A stretch of DNA of 64,000 nt from Pelecanus crispus. Lineage: Eukaryota; Chordata; Aves; Pelecaniformes; Pelecanidae. Below are positions 59,518 to 64,000 of this stretch, piece by piece. The stretch's first letter is position 1, and each line of letters starts with the position of its first letter. The notes beneath the pieces were generated by a model. The model did no database searches and was not told the DNA's origin. It saw nothing but the letters and a program-made list of their open reading frames with translations. Position numbers and translations under genes: made by a program. The stretch lies in NCBI RefSeq assembly GCF_030463565.1, contig NC_134675.1:10003862-10067861 (forward strand), read 5' to 3'.

Positions 59518-60600
59518 ATGGAATTTCTGAGGTAATAGCAGACTTGGAAAAACAGCACATTATTTCCAGAACCCACTCCCCATATAATTCACCCATCTGG
59601 CCAGTACAAAAGCCAGATGGGAGATTGCGTCTGACAATTGATTATCGGCACCTAAATGCCAACACAGCTCCGCTAATGGCTGCAGTCCCTAATATTGCAA
59701 CTTTAACAGCCACACTACAAGCAGCCACACATCCATGGATGGCAGTGCTAGATGTCAAAGATATGTTCTTTATGGTCTCCTTGCAGGAGGAGGATAAAGA
59801 GAAATTTGCTTTTACTTGGGAAGGTATACAATATACCTTTAATGGACTCCCACAGGGATATAAACATTCACCCACGATTGCTCATGCTGCACTTGCTGAA
59901 CTCTTACAAACAGTCCCACTCCCTCAGGATTTGAAACTGTACCAATATATAGATGATATCCTAATCGGAGGGACCTCCTCTGAAAAGGTGGGGGAAGCAG
60001 CAGCAGTAGTGAGGCAAACACTACATAAAGCAGAAGTTGAAATCCCACCCGAAAAATGTCAAGGATCGAGTAAAGAAGTAAAATTTTTAGGTACTTGGTG
60101 GATTGCAGGTAGTCCAGCAATCCCACCAGACACCCTAAGTAAAATAGAATAGTTACAGATGCCCCAATCTAGGAAAGAATTACAACAACTCATGGGTACT
60201 TTAGGGTACTGGAGAAAACATGTACCTGGATTTTCTATCCTTGCTCGCCCACTGTACTCACTTTTACGAAAGGGAAAACCATGGAAATGGAACCCAGAAC
60301 ATGAAGCAGCAGTCAAAACTCTAATACAGGAATTAAAAACGTCAGTCACTGGGGCCAGTACACCACCGTGACCCTATTATAGCAGAATGGGGTTTTGCAG
60401 AACACGGTACTTATTGCAATCTATTCCAGACCAGGCCGAGCGGGCCAAAAAGACCTTTAATGTTTAGCTTGACTGCATTTACAGAGACAGAACAGAGATA
60501 TTCCGAGTGGGAAAAGGGACTTTTGTCTTTAGTCCGAGCAGTTAAACAAGTTGAGCCACTAAGGGGTAACCTGTCCAGAAGAACCCTGCTGAGACTTATA
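59518..60600 (+). pseudogene. ERV-1 pol remnant (reverse transcriptase and RNase H start)
   Basis: An open frame of 202 codons from 59544. Numbered from there: motif A around Asp70 (LDVKDMFF), LPQG at 102-105, and the catalytic box YIDD at 135-138, all intact. The run LTIDYRHLN and the AAVPNI stretch are typical of ERVL- and ERVK-like RTs. The frame is broken by an in-frame TAG at 60150-60152 and a TGA at 60369-60371. A frameshift then leads to a short RNase H piece (YSEWEKGLLSLV) ending near 60600. Protease, most of RNase H and all integrase are missing. No function is expected. Confidence 0.88.
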
Positions 60601-60617
60601 TTGTTTTCCCTTTCCAG
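60601..60617 (+). promoter_or_regulatory. Probable retroviral env splice acceptor
   Basis: TTGTTTTCCCTTTCCAG is a pyrimidine tract plus AG, 15 bases before the likely env ATG at 60632. It fits the acceptor for the subgenomic env mRNA. Confidence 0.55.
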
Positions 60618-60631
60618 GAACGATACTGGGA

Positions 60632-61698
60632 ATGATACCAGCACACTTCCCCTGGATCAGGTTAACCATCGGAGGATTGCTTATCCTTCTCACAGGAGCA
60701 GTCATCGTCAGCATGGACCAAATTTGGCTTATACGCCAACAAGCCCGATGCACAGGGCAGAGACCCTCACTTTATTTATGCTAATCAATATGGTAACTCT
60801 AGTACATTCAGCACCATACATGTTTCTCAGTTGTGGGTGCAATCTACTGTAACAGCAATTATAAGGGAAGGCGATGAGGGCACCTTGCCCACTGAAATTT
60901 GAGAGGTAATTTGGGATAATGCAACTCAATTTGAAAGGGAATTCCAATCCTGGTAGCGTCTAGTCAGTTTTGCCTATAATTCTACCGATAGTGAAGCCGC
61001 AGCTTTTGTTTTAACCATACGCAATGCTTCGGTATATACCATGTACCCAATCATTGCACTGGGATTAAATCATAATAAAACTATCCTCTATCCATTAGAA
61101 CATAGAGTATGGGCCCAACAAAATGGGAACAAATGGCAAACTGTTGATGTTGATGCAGATGCATGTGTTGTACGGGAACAACAGGGATTTATTTGTGAAA
61201 GTAACACCATTAAGGCCCAAGACATTTGTCTAGACACTAAACAAAATGTTTGTCATTTTGAAATACATCCTGATGAAACCCCTGAAACTGTACTTATATG
61301 TGTTGGAAATGGATGTGTTTGCATGAGAAGCCTTTGTGATTCTGTATTTATTGACAACACCACTGTAGATATACACAATCACTCAAATACCTGTATTTGT
61401 AATTTTACAAAAATTATGGCATGCAACTTCAACTATTCATCTCCTGTCACAACCCACCAATTGCTGCAATCTAACTACACATTGTATCAACATTTATTGC
61501 CTACCCCCATTGGAATGAATCTCACATTGGTAAGAACACTGTTGCAACATGATGACGTGTGTCAACTGCTAAAACGAGTTTGAAACAATGGACAAACAAC
61601 CCTAATTACCATCCATCATGATGCAGATGAGATACACTGCGTCCTAGAAAGAGTGAAGAAAGGTGGAAAACATCGCTGGTGGGAAACTTTTTGGATAG
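60632..61698 (+). pseudogene. ERV-1 env remnant
   Basis: Starts with ATG at 60632 and a hydrophobic leader (about residues 11-28) like a signal peptide. A frameshift follows near 60760. The second frame carries in-frame stops at 60900 (TGA), 60954 (TAG) and 61581 (TGA). Between them is a 180-codon open stretch (61041-61583) rich in cysteine and with several N-X-S/T sites, as in a surface glycoprotein. The frame runs to 61698, where the next LTR cuts it. No membrane anchor is in the window. It is dead. The assignment to env rests on position after pol, the leader, and the cysteine and glycosylation pattern. Confidence 0.7.
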
Positions 61699-62256
61699 TG
61701 TCCTGGTTTCAGCTGGGATAGAGTTAATTTTCTTCCTAGTAGCTGGCATAGTGCTGTGTTTTGGATTTAGTAGGAGAAGAATGCTGATAACACACTGATG
61801 TTTTAGTTGTTGCTAAGTACTGCTTATGCTAGTCAAGGACTTTTCAGCTTCCCATGCTCTGCCAGGTACACAAGAAACTGGGAGGGGGCACAGCCAGAAT
61901 AGTTGATCCAAACTGACCAAAGGGCTATTCCATACCATATGGCATCATGCTCAGTATATAAATGGGGGGGGTTGGCCGGGGGCAGCGATCGCTGCTCGGG
62001 AACTGTCTGGGTATCGGTCGGCAGGTAGTGAGCAATTGCATTGTGCATCACTTGCTTTGCAGATTATTATTACCGCTATTATTATATTGTTATTGTTACT
62101 ACTACTATTTCACTTTATTTCAATTATTAAATTGTTCTTATCTCAACCCAGGAGTTTTTCTCACTCTTCTGATTCTCCCCCCCATCCCACTGGGGCAGGG
62201 GGAGTGAGCGAGCGGCTGCGTGGTGCTTAGTTGCTGGCTGGGGCTAAACCACAACA
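61699..62256 (+). mobile_element. 5' LTR of ERV-2, family A (copy A6)
   Basis: TGTCCTGGTTTCAG... to ...CCACAACA, 558 bp. TATATAAA is intact at 61955-61962, and a likely ATTAAA signal lies near 62125. The 5 bases before it are GATAG. The matching duplication should lie after the 3' LTR, outside the window. Confidence 0.95.
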
Positions 62257-62264
62257 GTCCTTTT

Positions 62265-62282
62265 TGGCACCCAATGTGGGGC
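62265..62282 (+). promoter_or_regulatory. Primer binding site of ERV-2 (tRNA-Lys-like)
   Basis: TGGCACCCAATGTGGGGC differs at two bases from the usual Lys(1,2) primer site TGGCGCCCAACGTGGGGC. Both differences are C/G-to-T/A transitions at CpG positions. It sits 8 bases after the LTR. Confidence 0.8.
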
Positions 62283-62376
62283 ACGAAGGGTTTGAGATAA
62301 TAACATATTAACCAGTGTGTATTAAGGAATCTGTTAACAGTTGCTGGTCACAATATTAGTACATCTGATCTGCACC

Positions 62377-62700
62377 ATGCTCCTTTTTTTGCTGTACATG
62401 TTAAAGACTGGTGTTGTTTTTTGCAGTCTGCTGTGCTCTGCAGTGATTAGTGATGTTTTGCCTGGGAGATCTGTTATTAAAACACTGACCTTGAGCATTG
62501 TTTTGTATCTGGGTTTTATACACAAGTCATTACTGTACTTTGGGTACCACCTCATGGAGAGAGTTAGCAATTATACTTCTTCCTCTGAGAGATTTTTCAT
62601 GGAGGAAATACAGAATGGCACCTTCACTACCTTCTTCTATGATGTTTCCTCCTTCATTGCAGTAACTTTTCAGTATCTTGAGCATCCCTTGGGCAGTTAA
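62377..62700 (+). CDS. Hydrophobic leader ORF between PBS and gag (unknown)
   Basis: 107 codons from an ATG at 62377 to TAA at 62700. Residues about 1-25 and 38-60 are strongly hydrophobic, like two membrane segments, and an NYT and an NGT glycosylation motif follow. Its end overlaps the start of the gag frame, which is offset by +1 and also begins with a hydrophobic stretch. I do not recognise it. It could be a decayed N-terminus of gag in another frame, an accessory protein, or chance in a T-rich leader. Confidence 0.35.
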   Translation: MLLFLLYMLKTGVVFCSLLCSAVISDVLPGRSVIKTLTLSIVLYLGFIHKSLLYFGYHLMERVSNYTSSSERFFMEEIQNGTFTTFFYDVSSFIAVTFQYLEHPLGS

Positions 62701-64000
62701 GATACTTCCATTGATACTTCTTGGGAATATTGTTTCTGTTTTGACAAAGGTTAGTAAGCAATTTAAGAATATCATCCAGAGATCTGCCCCAAGGCTGGAT
62801 ATTTATGAGTGGCAAGGTGTGTGGGATCGTATGCGCAAGTACCTAGGGCAGTGGGGACCTCCAGTGTTTTGGAACTTCACCCCTGAACAAGTGCAGAATC
62901 CTGAAGAATTAGTAAAGTATTTGGAAAAAGTATGTTGTCACCCTGGCAACTCCAGAGAGACACAAATCATTGCAACATGCTGGGGACTGGCCCATGCCTA
63001 TCGAGCCCTGTTCAATACTATTCAGCACACTCAAGGGAAAGAGAGGGTCTCTGGATCTGATGACAAAAGAGGCACTGTGGCTACTCAAACCCCCGCCACA
63101 GGCACTGCTGCTACTCCAACCCCCTCCACAGGCACTGCAGCCACTCCAACCCCAGTGACAGGCACTGCGGCTAAACCAGAGAACCAACCCCTGCCGGTAT
63201 CAGTTGCCCCTATACAGAAGAAAAAATACACAAGGAAATCAGTTCGTTTAGTAAGGGATGAAGATGAACCAGGGCCATCACGAGAACCAGAGGAGGAAGA
63301 ACCCATAAATGAGATGGTAACCACTTGATCCCTATCCCTGAGTGAGCTGCGAGATATGCGAAAAGATTTCAGTCATCATCCAGGTGAGCACATCATCACC
63401 TGGCTGCTCCAATGCTGGGATAACAGGGCCAGTAGCCTGGAATTAGAGGGTAGGGAAGCCAAGCAGCTGGGATCCCTTTCTAGGGAAGGGGGCATTGACA
63501 AAGCGATTGGAAAAGGGGCACAAACCCTCAGCCTCTGGAGGCGACTTCTGTCAAGCGTGAAGGAAAGGTATCCCTTCAAGGAGGATGTTTTATACCGCCC
63601 AAGCAAATGGACCACCGTAGAGAAGGGTATCCAGTACCTGAGGGAATTAGGCATGCTGGAGGTGATTTATAGTGACCTGAACGATGAGCAGGTACCCAAA
63701 GATCCAGACGAAGTCAGGTGCACATGACCCATGTGGCGGAAGGTGGTACAGAACGCACCAGCATTGTATGCCAACTTGTTGGCAATACTGGCCTGGAAGG
63801 ATGACGAGGCACCAACGGTGGATGAAGTGGCTGGCCGACTCCGGGAATACAAAGAAAGTCTCTCTTCCTCCCTACGGGCCTGTGTCTCGGCTGTGGAAAA
63901 ACTGTCTGAAAATCTGTCCCGAGAGTTCCAACAACTCAGAGAGGATCTGTCCTACTCCCCACATGTATGGACCAATATCTCAGCCATTAGGAGTCAATGT
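62666..64000 (+). pseudogene. ERV-2 gag, broken by two TGA stops, incomplete at window edge
   Basis: One reading frame from the stop at 62663 to the window end, interrupted only by TGA at about 63326-63328 and 63725-63727. There is no ATG before 62831. The first part carries a hydrophobic segment (near 62700-62760) and a matrix-like region, then a Thr/Pro/Ala-rich linker of 10-residue repeats and a basic/acidic stretch. The middle (63329-63724), containing WLLQCW and LWRRLL, looks like a capsid N-terminal region. After the second stop a leucine-rich helical stretch continues. Calling it gag rests on position after the PBS and on this layout. Both stops could be CpG decay of an arginine codon, but that is not provable here. 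Confidence 0.7.
63070..63180 (+). repeat. 10-residue tandem repeat inside ERV-2 gag
   Basis: Three to four copies of a 30-bp unit encoding TGTAATPTPS-like residues (GGCACTGCTGCTACTCC and variants at about 63101, 63131 and 63161). Copy number may vary between loci and elements. Confidence 0.8.

Larger units (their letters stand above)
59518..61698 (+). mobile_element. Truncated endogenous retrovirus (ERV-1): pol and env remnants
   Basis: A retroviral pol piece (RT, start of RNase H) is joined to env with the integrase region missing. No 5' LTR, PBS or gag precedes it: the AT-rich intergenic sequence changes abruptly to pol at about 59518. The right side is cut by the 5' LTR of ERV-2 at 61699. 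It carries several stops and frameshifts and cannot make functional proteins. Confidence 0.85.
61699..64000 (+). mobile_element. Endogenous retrovirus ERV-2, 5' part (LTR, PBS, leader, gag)
   Basis: A family A LTR followed by a primer binding site, a leader and a gag-like reading frame running off the window edge. It is the only family A copy with internal sequence attached, and so shows what kind of provirus the five solo A LTRs came from. It is inserted in the env of ERV-1. Confidence 0.85.

Noticed and set aside
59518-64000. Tandem proviruses sharing one LTR
   Set aside because: No polypurine tract stands before the LTR and env is cut mid-frame, so nested insertion is simpler. Not fully excluded, because the 3' LTR is outside the window.
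1-64000. CRISPR arrays, tRNA or rRNA genes
   Set aside because: No regularly spaced identical repeats, no cloverleaf with A and B boxes and no rRNA-like stretch were noticed; the DNA is vertebrate.

Overview
The window is vertebrate nuclear DNA and almost certainly avian. It is full of CR1 LINEs carrying the tandem ATTCTATGA-type 3' tail typical of birds, and of solo LTRs of endogenous retroviruses. It holds one clear host gene, RGMB (repulsive guidance molecule B, also called DRAGON), on the minus strand in three coding exons: exon 1 28864-28969, exon 2 24979-25484, exon 3 10697-11371. GT-AG sites and phases agree, giving a 428-residue protein with a signal peptide, the GDPH autocleavage site and a GPI-type hydrophobic tail. 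In birds RGMB is expected beside CHD1 on the Z chromosome, so a sex-chromosome origin is likely. That is inference; the window itself does not show it.

Layout. 1-3.9 kb: layered insertions (LTR family A split by LTR family B; a family C element hit by two more B LTRs; a CR1 tail). 3.9-10.7 kb: flanking DNA, one 1-kb LTR of family D, and the probable RGMB 3' UTR. 10.7-29.0 kb: RGMB, with CR1, E, F and A insertions in its introns. 28.5-29.8 kb: CpG island and promoter, with a palindromic CCAAT/E2F/CCAAT module upstream. 29.8-59.3 kb: intergenic DNA dominated by solo LTRs and CR1 copies, including a three-layer nest (CR1 inside LTR-A inside LTR-D) at 52.9-55.4 kb. 59.5-64.0 kb: a decayed retroviral pol-env block (integrase missing) interrupted by a second provirus, of which the 5' LTR, primer binding site, leader and broken gag lie in the window.

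LTR families, named here only for this window. A: about 555 bp, 5-bp target duplications, TGTCCTGG...CCACRACA. B: 450-660 bp, 4-bp duplications. C: degenerate, rich in CAGCTRCTGG-like units. D: about 1 kb, with a tandemly repeated U3. E: about 570-600 bp. F: about 500 bp, 4-bp duplication. A, D and E share a similar 3' (U5) end but differ upstream, so they look like modular relatives. Many insertions have readable target-site duplications, which fixes their boundaries to the base. No tRNA, rRNA or CRISPR is present. No host gene other than RGMB was found.
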